Shown piece by piece: positions 1 to 8,456 of a DNA stretch of 64,000 bases. The translations under genes and the position numbers were made by a program. Numbering within the stretch: the first letter of the stretch is position 1; every line of letters starts with the position of its first letter. The stretch is from assembly GCA_937899245.1 (NCBI GenBank), contig CALDKB010000049.1:186001-250000 (forward strand), in the 5' to 3' direction. The DNA is from an uncultured Bacteroidales bacterium. Lineage in GTDB: Bacteria > Bacteroidota > Bacteroidia > Bacteroidales > ML635J-15. The notes under the pieces are model-generated. The model was given only the letters and a program-made list of their open reading frames with translations. It searched no databases and had not been told where the DNA came from.

Positions 1-353
1 TTTACGACATCATTGGCAAGCGATTCCTTAAGGAAAGCGATTTTGTAAATCCTCAATTTTTATCTGGATTTTCAAATCTAATCAACAGCACAATTACACG
101 CAACCAGCTGATTGACATTAACAAAACAAGCGTTGACTTCAACGGGAACTTCTTTATGGATGAATATGGATTGACATATGTTTTCAATTCTGACAAATAT
201 ATTGAACAGGGAGCTGAAGTGCATGTCATCCTTGATCCGAAAGCCCTCAGGCCTATGCTTCTGCCAGAATCGGTCGTGTATAAATTCTACAACATCGGCC
301 AGGTTGAAAGGGCAAAGGCAAAGAAGCAGAACAAATTGATAACCAACAAATAA
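1..353 (+). CDS. DUF3298-like protein, C-terminal part (5' end outside window)
   Basis: The reading frame is open from base 3 to the stop at 351-353, so the gene starts before the window; the ATG at 156 is internal. About 116 codons are visible. The C-terminal part has the pattern DEYGLTYVFN, then QGAEVHVIL and LRPMLLPES, which resembles the end of DUF3298 domains (found in RsiV-like and other envelope proteins of Bacteroidota), where a beta-rich segment ends in a proline-leucine rich helix. No catalytic motif is visible. It lies 6 bp upstream of the folate gene and may be co-transcribed with it. The family call is a weak resemblance; the function is unknown. Confidence 0.5.
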   Translation, partial: YDIIGKRFLKESDFVNPQFLSGFSNLINSTITRNQLIDINKTSVDFNGNFFMDEYGLTYVFNSDKYIEQGAEVHVILDPKALRPMLLPESVVYKFYNIGQVERAKAKKQNKLITNK

Positions 354-359
354 GGCATT

Positions 360-884
360 ATGGACAAAAAAGACATACGCAAGCAGATAAAGCTATTGAA
401 AAAAGAACACACAAAGGAGCAACTTGCCGAACAGTCGTCGGTAATTATGGGTAAAATCGAGGCGCGCGAAGATTTTGCCAAGGCCGGAATCGTAATGCTT
501 TACTGCTCGCTTCCAGACGAAGTTCAAACAATGCAGTTTATTGAAAAGTGGCGATTCAAGAAGCAGATAATACTTCCGACTGTTGTCGGCGACGACATAA
601 TACCAGTACGGCTTGACAACGACACAACATTTGCCGAGGGTGACTTTAACATACAGGAGCCGCAAAATAATCCATATACCGGCGATTACGACCTGATTAT
701 TGTTCCCGGTGTCGCTTTCGACAAAAATTGCAATCGTCTTGGTCGTGGACGCGGATATTATGACCGTTTTTTGTGCCAGCATCCAAATGTCAAGAAAATA
801 GGCATCTGCTTTGATTTCCAGCTTGTCGACGAAATTCCGACAGAACCTACGGATATCAAGATGGATGAAATTGTAAGCCTATAA
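360..884 (+). CDS. 5-formyltetrahydrofolate cyclo-ligase
   Basis: 174 aa, usual length for this family (MTHFS/YgfA). It converts 5-formyl-THF to 5,10-methenyl-THF with ATP, a cytoplasmic repair/salvage step of one-carbon metabolism. The N-terminus (MDKKDIRKQIKLLKK) has the basic helix typical of the family; DLIIVPGVAFD followed by GRGRGYYDRFL near residues 120-140 is the family signature loop that binds substrate and ATP phosphates. The ATG at 360 follows the previous stop by 6 bp. folC, another folate gene, lies about 3.9 kb downstream but in a separate transcription unit. Confidence 0.93.
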   Translation: MDKKDIRKQIKLLKKEHTKEQLAEQSSVIMGKIEAREDFAKAGIVMLYCSLPDEVQTMQFIEKWRFKKQIILPTVVGDDIIPVRLDNDTTFAEGDFNIQEPQNNPYTGDYDLIIVPGVAFDKNCNRLGRGRGYYDRFLCQHPNVKKIGICFDFQLVDEIPTEPTDIKMDEIVSL

Positions 885-957
885 TTTAATATTGCAGGCA
901 CGCATCAGCGTCGAACATTTTCCTTATGATTCTACAAAACGGGCAAAAAGTTGCATC

Positions 958-2241
958 TTAGCCCAAAAACTTTTCCAGGATTTCAAGATTCGTAGTATTG
1001 TGCCACAGAAATACGAAATCGCCTTCTACCGCTTTGCAGCGTTCGTTCAACCGGCACAAACTTTCAAGAGCATCATCGTCAGATAGAGAGCGATATTGCA
1101 ACAATGTCGTGTCCATTGCAATCAGCGGACTTTCAACAACATTCATTTCCTTGTCGGCTTCAAAATCGAACAACGGGTATGGGTGGCAAGTCCCGCATCT
1201 AAAGCCCTCGTGCTCGGCGAAACCAAGTGTCGAATCGTTTGAAAAGCCAGTTGCGTTCCATATTTCTGGCGTCAGACTTGACTTAAAGCGGAGAAAATGC
1301 TGGCGGACACACGAAATCTTGCCATCGAATACAGATTCCAAATTGAGCTTTTCATATTGCATTTCCAGCTGGTTGTCATACGAATAAAAACCACCATGGA
1401 GACCGACTCCGACCCCATTTTTCTTCGCAAGCTCAATGCATAATCTAGCAGCTTTTGAAAAAATATCGTAAGTGCAATCCCTATCTCCTTTTTTCAATGC
1501 CTTGAAATAAAAACGACTGTCGAGCTTTTTCACTTTTGCGATTTCAACAAGTTTCAGAAATGCAGCTACGTAAGGATCATTTTCGCAGTTGTGGCGCGAC
1601 TTGAAAAATAACGATAACGAATTCAACATTTTCCTCATGCTCTTTCGCACCAAAAGGTCGCCACCGATTGTTTTAAACGACTGGCCAAGACTGCGGAACC
1701 TTACGAGAAAATCAATGTCGTGCGTCGGTATAAGCCGATATCGCCGTGGACGTATCCTGATGTCAGGGAAGTTGGCGGACAATTCTTTCCTTAGCAACAT
1801 GGCATATTCGTCAACTATAGGAATGTAAACAATTTCGTAACGACAACTTATGCTGTTAGCATATTCAAACCGCCCATATTTGTCCATGCTGTGCGAGACA
1901 AACTCCTCGTATCTTGACAAAAGGACGAACACTGTGGAAAGAATATCAGCATTGGCTGTGATTTTACGACCATCGCAAGAAAACATTTTTTTGTCGGGCG
2001 CCAGAAAAAAACCCTTCACTCCTACTTTGCCGTCAAACGACATGACTTCTGAATACAAGGCGTTACCAGAGAGCAAATCCTGCACATTGGCATCAGTAGG
2101 CGTAGGGAAAGCAACGGAAATTCCGTCCGGCAGCAATATTTGCGGTTCGGGCGACAAGGCAAAGTTGCATTCCAGCGAAGGAAAAGCAATTTCGGCAATT
2201 CGTCGAAGCGTGTATGTTATTGCGTTGGACGTTAAAATCAT
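958..2241 (-). CDS. Polysaccharide-deacetylase-like protein
   Basis: 427 aa, no signal peptide seen. An N-terminal domain of about 165 residues precedes a carbohydrate-esterase-like half with THDID (His174, Asp175, Asp177) and a later VGLHGGFYS segment (His282). The Asp/His pattern resembles metal ligands of polysaccharide deacetylases (carbohydrate esterase 4-like fold), and Bacteroidota genomes carry such two-domain proteins near envelope polysaccharide genes. The C-terminus has FLWHNTT, a typical final His motif of these enzymes. The gene faces the folate gene tail-to-tail and diverges from the lipid kinase. Substrate is not predictable; N-deacetylation of a cell-surface sugar is an inference. 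Confidence 0.7.
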   Translation of the reverse strand: MILTSNAITYTLRRIAEIAFPSLECNFALSPEPQILLPDGISVAFPTPTDANVQDLLSGNALYSEVMSFDGKVGVKGFFLAPDKKMFSCDGRKITANADILSTVFVLLSRYEEFVSHSMDKYGRFEYANSISCRYEIVYIPIVDEYAMLLRKELSANFPDIRIRPRRYRLIPTHDIDFLVRFRSLGQSFKTIGGDLLVRKSMRKMLNSLSLFFKSRHNCENDPYVAAFLKLVEIAKVKKLDSRFYFKALKKGDRDCTYDIFSKAARLCIELAKKNGVGVGLHGGFYSYDNQLEMQYEKLNLESVFDGKISCVRQHFLRFKSSLTPEIWNATGFSNDSTLGFAEHEGFRCGTCHPYPLFDFEADKEMNVVESPLIAMDTTLLQYRSLSDDDALESLCRLNERCKAVEGDFVFLWHNTTNLEILEKFLG

Positions 2242-2269
2242 CGTAATAGGTTGTTATATAATCACGAGA

Positions 2270-2277
2270 CAAAGGTA
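2270..2277 (-). promoter_or_regulatory. -7 element (TACCTTTG) for the deacetylase-like gene
   Basis: On the minus strand this reads TACCTTTG, matching the Bacteroidota -7 consensus TAnnTTTG, 28 bp upstream of the start at 2241. No convincing -33 TTTG is seen at the usual distance. Confidence 0.5.
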
Positions 2278-2361
2278 ATATTTTTGTTAATAACCTTATG
2301 CCGAGAAACGATATTAAGACCATATTATTATTTAATTTCGCCAATAATTTCATGAAGAAAA

Positions 2362-3243
2362 ATGGAAAAGGAAAAAGTCCTGATAATAATTAACCCCGTT
2401 TCGGGCACTGGCAAGCAAAAGTCTGCCATTAAGTCGATTGACAAAAAAATTGACAAGATAAATTTCGATTATGAAATTGTCGAAACAAAATACGCACATC
2501 ATGCCACCGAACTTGCCTCGAAAGCAGCAGCCGACGGTTACGACATGGTTGTAGCAGTTGGTGGCGACGGTTCTGTAAACGATGTCGTTGCAGGACTTGT
2601 AAACACCAACACGAAACTTGGAATTATTCCATGCGGTTCGGGAAACGGACTTGCAAGATGCCTGAAAATTCCGTTGTCGCCATCAAAAGCAATCGAAACA
2701 CTGAACGACAACAAGATGAAACGCATTGACACAATGTTAATAAACGGACATGTGTGCGCCAGCATTGCCGGAATTGGTTTTGATGCTCTTATTGCAAAAG
2801 AATTTCAAGAAAAGCCGAAAAACACCAGAGGTTTCCATTCGTACCTGCAGCTCATTGCCACCGAATACCCAAAATACAAGGCGAAAAACTACGAAGTTGA
2901 AATTGACGGCCAAAGAATCTCACACAAAGCCATGTTTGTTAGTTTTGCAAACGCAAATCAATTTGGTTATGAGGCAATTGTTGCTCCCGACTCTCGTGTC
3001 GACGACGGCTTGGCCGATGTGTGTTTCATTGAAGAAATCCCAATACTGTCGGCTCCGCCAACTGCAGTTCTGCTCTTCGCAAAGAAAATAAACAAATCGC
3101 CTCGCGTGAAAATTTGGAAGGCAAAGCACATCAAGATTTTCAACAATAATCTCGAATGGGTAAACCTTGACGGCGAAGCTATAAAAATGGATAAGGAATT
3201 GGATATTGTTGTAAACCACAAGTCTTTAATGATAGTCTGCTAA
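2362..3243 (+). CDS. Diacylglycerol/sphingosine kinase family protein (YegS/DgkB type)
   Basis: 293 aa. The catalytic DAGK domain is clear: IIINPVSGTGK near the N-terminus, VAVGGDGSVNDVV around residue 65 (nucleotide-binding GGDG) and IIPCGSGNGLARCL around residue 95. Family members phosphorylate lipid alcohols such as diacylglycerol or sphingoid bases; Bacteroidales make sphingolipids, so either substrate is possible. The start follows a purine-rich stretch (gaagaaaa). It is the first gene of a four-gene operon: the stop TAA overlaps the next ATG by one base, which suggests translational coupling. Confidence 0.9.
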   Translation: MEKEKVLIIINPVSGTGKQKSAIKSIDKKIDKINFDYEIVETKYAHHATELASKAAADGYDMVVAVGGDGSVNDVVAGLVNTNTKLGIIPCGSGNGLARCLKIPLSPSKAIETLNDNKMKRIDTMLINGHVCASIAGIGFDALIAKEFQEKPKNTRGFHSYLQLIATEYPKYKAKNYEVEIDGQRISHKAMFVSFANANQFGYEAIVAPDSRVDDGLADVCFIEEIPILSAPPTAVLLFAKKINKSPRVKIWKAKHIKIFNNNLEWVNLDGEAIKMDKELDIVVNHKSLMIVC

Positions 3244-3920
3244 TGTTTAGATTTAAGCACATGGAACTTCTTTTCGCTATTCTGCTCGCTGTTTTCGCAA
3301 GCTGTACGGCAGTAGCCCAGCAGGACTCCACACCATCTTATGTGCAGTACGACTATTCATTTGAATTCAACGACGGCGTTTACACATCTTTCCAGTCGTT
3401 CCGCAACAACACCCCTATTCCTTTCGAAAACTTTGTGTCTCCTGCTTTTGACGACGATTTCTTCAAGCAATTGCTCAAGACTGATGCCATTAGTTTCTTT
3501 GACGAAAACGGCATCGTAAACGAAATGCCGCGAAAGCTAATATGGGGATATGCAAACAACGGTAAACCATATATTTACAATTCCGGAAAATTCAACTTGA
3601 TTCCATATATCGGCACAATCTCGCATTTCATGACCACCGAACTTGTTACACATTTCATCAACAGCCCTTCGGCAATGTACAGTCCGTATTATTCGCCAGC
3701 GACACAAACGTATGTCACCGAAGAACTTGTACATTACTTCCTTAACACAAAAAATGGTGAAATTATACCGTACAACCAGGCCTCATTGCAAGATCTGATT
3801 AGCGACGACGAAGAACTTCATGCAGAATATATGAAACTTAGCAAGCGACGTCGTGCAAAATCAATTATTGAATACATGCAGAAATACAACAAACGCCATC
3901 CAATATTATTCGGCAGATAA
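3243..3920 (+). CDS. Secreted protein of unknown function
   Basis: 225 aa. An N-terminal hydrophobic segment (residues about 8-20) ending in AVAQQ looks like a signal peptide; the start is set by the TAATG overlap with the kinase gene. The mature part is rich in aromatic and acidic residues (YVQYDYSFEF, SPAFDDDFFKQ) and ends in a basic helix with SKRRRAKSIIEYMQKYNKR. I do not recognise a family. Its place between a lipid kinase and another exported protein suggests an envelope role, but this is inference only. Confidence 0.75.
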   Translation: MFRFKHMELLFAILLAVFASCTAVAQQDSTPSYVQYDYSFEFNDGVYTSFQSFRNNTPIPFENFVSPAFDDDFFKQLLKTDAISFFDENGIVNEMPRKLIWGYANNGKPYIYNSGKFNLIPYIGTISHFMTTELVTHFINSPSAMYSPYYSPATQTYVTEELVHYFLNTKNGEIIPYNQASLQDLISDDEELHAEYMKLSKRRRAKSIIEYMQKYNKRHPILFGR

Positions 3921-3923
3921 ATT

Positions 3924-4784
3924 ATGAAACATTTTTCATCCATATTATTTTGCTTTGTCTTCATTTCAAGCGTGGCAATTTCGCAGGTTAAAATCCCGGT
4001 AGGCAGCAAAGCGGAAATTGCAAAATTCATGAAGACAACGACTTATGTCGTTCTAAAGAACGATTTCATGTGTGATTATAATGATGAGATACGTGAGGCC
4101 GTAAAGGCATTTTGGAACATCACGCCAGTCGAATTCATAAAGGAAAGCGAGTTTAACGGCAAGAGAAACGACGAGACGAAGTCGTTCCTAATGATTAACA
4201 AGGTATATTTCGAGCAGGACAAAAGCAATACCAAGTTTGATTTCCTTATTCTTTCGCTCGGCGGCAAGTTCAAGACAGTCAACGACATGCCTACATTATG
4301 CGCTATTCCGTTGTGCTACAGTGGCGACGACGAACAAAAATATCTGTACAAGCTTGGCGCAATGGTTAAGCACTGCCAAACGCACATCGGCATTTGCAGC
4401 AGTCATCCCGAACTGACACAGGAAAACATTTTGGACTACTACACTAGCAACTCTGGCGACCTTTCAAAAATGAACCTATGTCTGCTCAAAGACGAGATTG
4501 CAGAAGAACTTCGCACACCAGCGGAAATAAAAGCCGTCTACCCGCATAATTTTGAAATTTGCAGCAAGGATAAAATAAGAGAATACATCTCCGGCGACAA
4601 CGAGCAAACTGTTATTGCACACATTATCAGCCCATTGTCGAGCAGCGAGTTGCCGTTTTGCGTCAAGATTGTCATCAACGCAAAAACCGGAATGCTATAT
4701 TATTACGACACTCAAAGACTAAAGAAAAATCACGACGGATACATACTATCTACAGACTTAAAGAAACTAGCAAACAAAAAATGA
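3924..4784 (+). CDS. Secreted protein of unknown function
   Basis: 286 aa with a clean signal peptide (MKHFSSILFCFVFISSVAIS, cleavage before QVK). The mature protein has KIVINAKTGMLYYYDT near the C-terminus and several Cys residues (HCQTHIGICSSH in the middle), but no family that I can name. It starts 3 bp after the preceding stop and its TGA overlaps the folC ATG in an ATGA motif, so the four genes from 2362 to 6094 are probably one transcript. Confidence 0.75.
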   Translation: MKHFSSILFCFVFISSVAISQVKIPVGSKAEIAKFMKTTTYVVLKNDFMCDYNDEIREAVKAFWNITPVEFIKESEFNGKRNDETKSFLMINKVYFEQDKSNTKFDFLILSLGGKFKTVNDMPTLCAIPLCYSGDDEQKYLYKLGAMVKHCQTHIGICSSHPELTQENILDYYTSNSGDLSKMNLCLLKDEIAEELRTPAEIKAVYPHNFEICSKDKIREYISGDNEQTVIAHIISPLSSSELPFCVKIVINAKTGMLYYYDTQRLKKNHDGYILSTDLKKLANKK

Positions 4785-6094
4785 ACTACCAGGAAGCAAT
4801 TGAATTTATGTTCAGTTCGCTGCCAATGTACCAGAGAGTTGGCAAGGCAGCATATAAGTCGAACCTCGACAACACGTTGGCGCTTGACGAGCATTTCGGA
4901 CATCCGCACAAGTCATTCAGGACCATACACGTTGCCGGCACAAACGGCAAGGGGTCAGTTTCGCATTCGTTGGCGGCAATATTGCAGAAAGCCGGCTACA
5001 AGACAGGACTTTACACATCACCGCATCTCGTTGACTATCGTGAGCGCATTAGGGTAAACGGTGAAATGATATCCAAGGATTATGTCTGCAATTTCATCAA
5101 CGACAACCGCGGAATTATAGAGGAGTTAAAGCCATCATTCTTCGAAATGTCGGTTGCTCTGGCCTTCAACTATTTCAAGGATCTGCAAGTTGATGTTGCA
5201 GTTGTCGAAGTCGGCATGGGCGGACGTCTGGATTCAACAAACATAATTTCTCCCGAACTGTCTATTATCACCAACATCGGCTTTGACCACACGCAGTTCC
5301 TTGGCAACACGCTCCCGCTTATAGCCGGCGAAAAAGCAGGCATTATCAAGGGTGGAGTTCCGGTTGTCATTGGAGAAACCCATCCCGAAACCAAGGATGT
5401 TTTCATCGCAAAAGCTCAGGAAAAGTCAGCCCCTATCCTTTTTGCCGACAAGGAAACACGCATTGAGAAACTATGTGTTGCCACAAGTCACAAATATGCC
5501 GAATATAAGGTAGATGGCGAAAAAACTTACAAATTCGACCTGTTTGGCGAATACCAGACCAAGAACCTATCCACAATACTCACCTCGGCGAGACAACTTT
5601 CAAAATTAGGCTTTAGAATCAACGATTCGAACATCAGTGAAGCGCTTGCCAATGTAAAGGGACTTACAGGATTACATGGGCGCTGGGAATTTTTAGCCGA
5701 ATCGCCGCTGACAATGTGCGACACAGGTCATAATTTCGACGGACTGTCGTATGTTACAGCACAGCTGAAAAATCTCAACTGCCGCAAGCTGCATATAGTT
5801 ATAGGTTTTGTAAACGACAAGGATGTCGCCAAGGTTATGCCACTGTTCCCGAAAGATGCCATTTACTATTTTACACAGGCAGAAATACCGCGCGCCATGG
5901 CAAATTCGGAAGTCAAAGCCTACGGAGAGAAGTTAGGTCTTACGGGCGATATTTTCCAAAATGTGCCGGCTGCATACGAATCTGCGAAGAAAAATGCCAC
6001 TTCCGACGATGCAATTTTCATTGGAGGCAGCACGTTTATCGTAGGCGACTACTTTAAACATTATGGATTTCAGCATGATACAGGCGATAAATAA
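4781..6094 (+). CDS. folC: Bifunctional folylpolyglutamate synthase/dihydrofolate synthase
   Basis: 437 aa from the ATG at 4781, chosen over an in-frame ATG at 4658 because the longer form would run 41 codons inside the upstream gene and adds a sequence unlike the family. FolC ligates glutamate to dihydropteroate and to folates using ATP. Visible motifs: HVAGTNGKGSVSH (P-loop), then TSPHLVDYRERIRVNG, VVEVGMGGRLDSTN and ITNIGFDHTQFLG (Mur-ligase family core), and CDTGHNFDG in the C-terminal domain. The start codon overlaps the upstream stop by 4 bases. Confidence 0.95.
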   Translation: MNYQEAIEFMFSSLPMYQRVGKAAYKSNLDNTLALDEHFGHPHKSFRTIHVAGTNGKGSVSHSLAAILQKAGYKTGLYTSPHLVDYRERIRVNGEMISKDYVCNFINDNRGIIEELKPSFFEMSVALAFNYFKDLQVDVAVVEVGMGGRLDSTNIISPELSIITNIGFDHTQFLGNTLPLIAGEKAGIIKGGVPVVIGETHPETKDVFIAKAQEKSAPILFADKETRIEKLCVATSHKYAEYKVDGEKTYKFDLFGEYQTKNLSTILTSARQLSKLGFRINDSNISEALANVKGLTGLHGRWEFLAESPLTMCDTGHNFDGLSYVTAQLKNLNCRKLHIVIGFVNDKDVAKVMPLFPKDAIYYFTQAEIPRAMANSEVKAYGEKLGLTGDIFQNVPAAYESAKKNATSDDAIFIGGSTFIVGDYFKHYGFQHDTGDK

Positions 6095-6118
6095 TTCTGC
6101 AAAAAACTTAAAAAAAGT

Positions 6119-6150
6119 TTTGGTAGGTTGTAAAATTTGCCCTACATTTG
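6119..6150 (+). promoter_or_regulatory. Bacteroidota-type promoter of tRNA-Val
   Basis: TTTG at 6119-6122 and TACATTTG at 6143-6150, separated by 20 bases, fit the -33/-7 consensus of the primary Bacteroidota sigma factor. The tRNA begins 45 bp after the -7 box. Confidence 0.8.
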
Positions 6151-6194
6151 CACTCGCAAACGACAAGGAAAACGTTCTTTAAAGATTGCAAATT

Positions 6195-6269
6195 GGGAGT
6201 TTAGCTCAGTTGGTTTAGAGCACCTGCCTTACAAGCAGGGGGTCATAGGTTCGACTCCTATAATTCCCA
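6195..6269 (+). tRNA. tRNA-Val (anticodon TAC)
   Basis: A complete cloverleaf can be drawn. The acceptor stem pairs 6195-6201 with 6262-6268, the anticodon stem is CCTGC/GCAGG with loop CTTACAA giving anticodon TAC (Val, GTA/GTG codons), and the T stem ATAGG/CCTAT encloses TTCGACT. The discriminator is A6269; the CCA end is not encoded. The accessory island begins just downstream, a common place for integration, but no repeated copy of the tRNA 3' end was spotted. Confidence 0.96.
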
Positions 6270-6273
6270 CACG

Positions 6274-6306
6274 AAAGCGGTTAAGAAATTGACCGCTTTT
6301 TTTTGT
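6274..6306 (+). terminator. Rho-independent terminator after tRNA-Val
   Basis: An 8-bp stem (AAAGCGGT 6274-6281 with ACCGCTTT 6292-6299) with a 10-base loop is followed by a run of T. Confidence 0.9.
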
Positions 6307-6590
6307 ATACCTACCCTAACCTATTCCATATTCGTAATACATTTCGTGTATTCTTCACTTTTGTTCATTTTGTTAATAAAAACACTCCCGAAACATATCA
6401 TTACTTGCATTAATAGTTATATCTTTGTAACATGCCAATATTTTTATTTTATCCGCATGATAATTTGACAAGCGTATGCCGACAAAGACAAAGATATTCC
6501 CCCATCAGGCCTTGAAATCTTTTTCAAAGAAGGTATGCCTATTGCTTTTATTTAGTATACCTTGCTGAAAGTAATTTAAACAGACTTTTT
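6307..6590 (+). promoter_or_regulatory. Noncoding region before hsdM, with a -7 element
   Basis: No gene is seen here. TATCTTTG at 6420-6427 matches the -7 consensus and could start the hsdM transcript with a leader of about 160 bases; no clear -33 box. The leader holds a 7-bp inverted repeat, AAGGTAT (6530-6536) and ATACCTT (6557-6563), related to GTATACCT at 6304-6311; it could be an operator, but this is unproven. Confidence 0.4.
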
Positions 6591-8198
6591 ATGCCCAAAA
6601 TGAAATCCACTGAAAACGTCATCAACCTTGACAATATCCTGTTCAACTGCCGCGACATTCTGCGTGCCGCACGCAATTCCGGTTCGTTTTTTGAAAAACG
6701 CGATATGATGCTCACGCTCATTTTCCTCCGTTTCATTGGAGAAAAATACGAAGACGGCGTGGCCAAACTGCGCCAGCAACTGAAGGATGACGGTCTTGAT
6801 CCCGATAATGAAGAAATCATAAAGGCCTTCTTTGTCGATGCAACCTTTACCGACGGCACCTACAATCTGCCGCCCGAGGCACGCTGGTCGAAAATCATCA
6901 ACACGCCGGCGCCGCAACTCAATGTGGCGCTCGACACGGCCTTGCACAGCATTGCCACCGACTCCAAGCAACTGAAAGGCTGCTTCATCGAAGGCACTTT
7001 CACCACGCGAAATTTAGGAGCCAACGATATCAAGAAGTTGGTGGACGAAGTAAACAAAATCAGCCACAAGGCCTTTGGCGAGGAAAAGGACTTGATAGGC
7101 CGCGTGTACGAGTATTTTCTAAAGGAGTTTGCCGTAAATGCCACCAAGGAAGAAGGCGAGTTTTACACGCCGCACGATGTGGTGCAGCTCATCGCCTCGA
7201 TGATTGAGCCTTACGAAGGAACGCTTTACGACCCTGCCTGCGGTTCCGGTGGTATGTTTATACAAAGTGCCGAATTGGTAAAGGCCAAGCAAGGTGACGT
7301 GAACCGTATTAACATTTACGGACAGGAAAAAGAGGCTGCCACTTACCGTTTGGCCAAAATGAATCTTGCCTTAAGAGGGCTAAGCCATAACCTTGGCGAA
7401 ACCTACGATTCTTCTTTCACACACGATTTACACCTTGGTGCGTATTTCGATTACATTATGGCCAATCCTCCGTTTAATTTGAAAGGATGGTATAATGATG
7501 AATTGAAAAATGATGCCCGCTGGGCTGACTACGCCACACCACCCGAAAGCAACGCCAACTACGCCTGGATTCTGCACATCCTTTCGCACCTAAAGCCCGC
7601 CAACGGCGTGGCGGGCTTCCTGCTGGCCAACGGTGCGCTGAACGACAGCGACACGCTCGAAATCCGTAAGCGGCTGATACAGAACGACAAGGTTGAAGCC
7701 ATCATCGTTCTACCCAGAGAGCTGTTCATTACCACGGATATCAGCGTAACGCTTTGGATTTTGAACCAGAACAAGAAAGGCGGCGACTACCACGGCACGA
7801 AGTTGCGCAACCGCGAACACGAGATTCTCTTTATGGACCTGCGCCAGTGGAACGAAAACCCGGTAAAGAACGAACAGAAAAAGAAGGTGCGTTTGCTGCC
7901 TGAACAGATAGTGCGTGCCGCCGACATTTACCACACCTGGCAAGGCGAAGGCACCGACGGCGCCGCCTACGAAGTGCCGGAGCTCTACCGCAGCGTGGGC
8001 ATCAGCGAAATTGAAAGCAAGAACTGGACGCTCACGCCCAGCAAGTATATCGAGTTCATCGACCACGACTTGGATATTGACTACCCAGCGGAGATGGCCC
8101 GCATACAAAACGAGATGAAACAGATTATGGCTGCCGAAAAACAGTCACAGAAAATGCTCGAAGAGGCGTTCAGGGGAATTGGCTATGGGGTTGAGTAA
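6591..8198 (+). CDS. hsdM: Type I restriction-modification methyltransferase subunit HsdM
   Basis: 535 aa, full length for HsdM. The helical N-terminal domain (residues 1-165) is followed by the N6-adenine methyltransferase core with SAM motif I DPACGSGGMF (Asp214 onward) and catalytic motif IV NPPF (292-295). With HsdS it methylates adenine in split target sites, and with HsdR it restricts unmodified DNA. Here no hsdS or hsdR follows; only an hsdR 3' fragment survives 14 kb downstream, so the subunit is orphaned. The gene looks clearly more GC-rich than the genes after it, which suggests a separate origin. The start may be 6591 or the in-frame ATG at 6600. Confidence 0.95.
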   Translation: MPKMKSTENVINLDNILFNCRDILRAARNSGSFFEKRDMMLTLIFLRFIGEKYEDGVAKLRQQLKDDGLDPDNEEIIKAFFVDATFTDGTYNLPPEARWSKIINTPAPQLNVALDTALHSIATDSKQLKGCFIEGTFTTRNLGANDIKKLVDEVNKISHKAFGEEKDLIGRVYEYFLKEFAVNATKEEGEFYTPHDVVQLIASMIEPYEGTLYDPACGSGGMFIQSAELVKAKQGDVNRINIYGQEKEAATYRLAKMNLALRGLSHNLGETYDSSFTHDLHLGAYFDYIMANPPFNLKGWYNDELKNDARWADYATPPESNANYAWILHILSHLKPANGVAGFLLANGALNDSDTLEIRKRLIQNDKVEAIIVLPRELFITTDISVTLWILNQNKKGGDYHGTKLRNREHEILFMDLRQWNENPVKNEQKKKVRLLPEQIVRAADIYHTWQGEGTDGAAYEVPELYRSVGISEIESKNWTLTPSKYIEFIDHDLDIDYPAEMARIQNEMKQIMAAEKQSQKMLEEAFRGIGYGVE

Positions 8199-8456
8199 AT
8201 GCGGAATAAAATTCTCTCCAGTGGTGAGAGAAATTGCACCAAAAGCAGAAAGCGTTTTCGCAACCACCATGTGATGGAATTTATCGGTGAAAAAGAGGCG
8301 GATTCCGAGTTGGAGAAAATGGTTTGATTGTAAAAATAGTGTAATTTTGCACCATTCCCAACCCCGATAAAAGAGGCCTACTAACGCACTGGCTTTCAAA
8401 CTGAATGACGGAATAGCGAAAACGAAACATAAATTACGAAGGAAAATATTAACGTT
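8199..8456 (+). other. Noncoding gap between hsdM and the YhcG-type gene
   Basis: No hsdS is present where it would be expected. TAATTTTG at 8342-8349 matches a -7 element and probably drives the downstream nuclease gene; TTTG at 8323-8326 is only 15 bases away, too close for a standard -33. A 17-codon open frame ending at about 8328 is too short to interpret. Confidence 0.4.

Noticed and set aside
892..1086. Small plus-strand frame after the folate gene
   Set aside because: It is the antisense of the deacetylase-like gene end and has no coding features of its own.
4658..4780. Longer folC start at 4658
   Set aside because: It lies wholly inside the upstream gene and encodes residues unlike FolC; the ATGA overlap at 4781 is the natural start.
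6195..6269. tRNA-Val as an integration site with duplicated 3' end
   Set aside because: No second copy of the tRNA 3' end was seen at the far side of the island, and no integrase gene is present.
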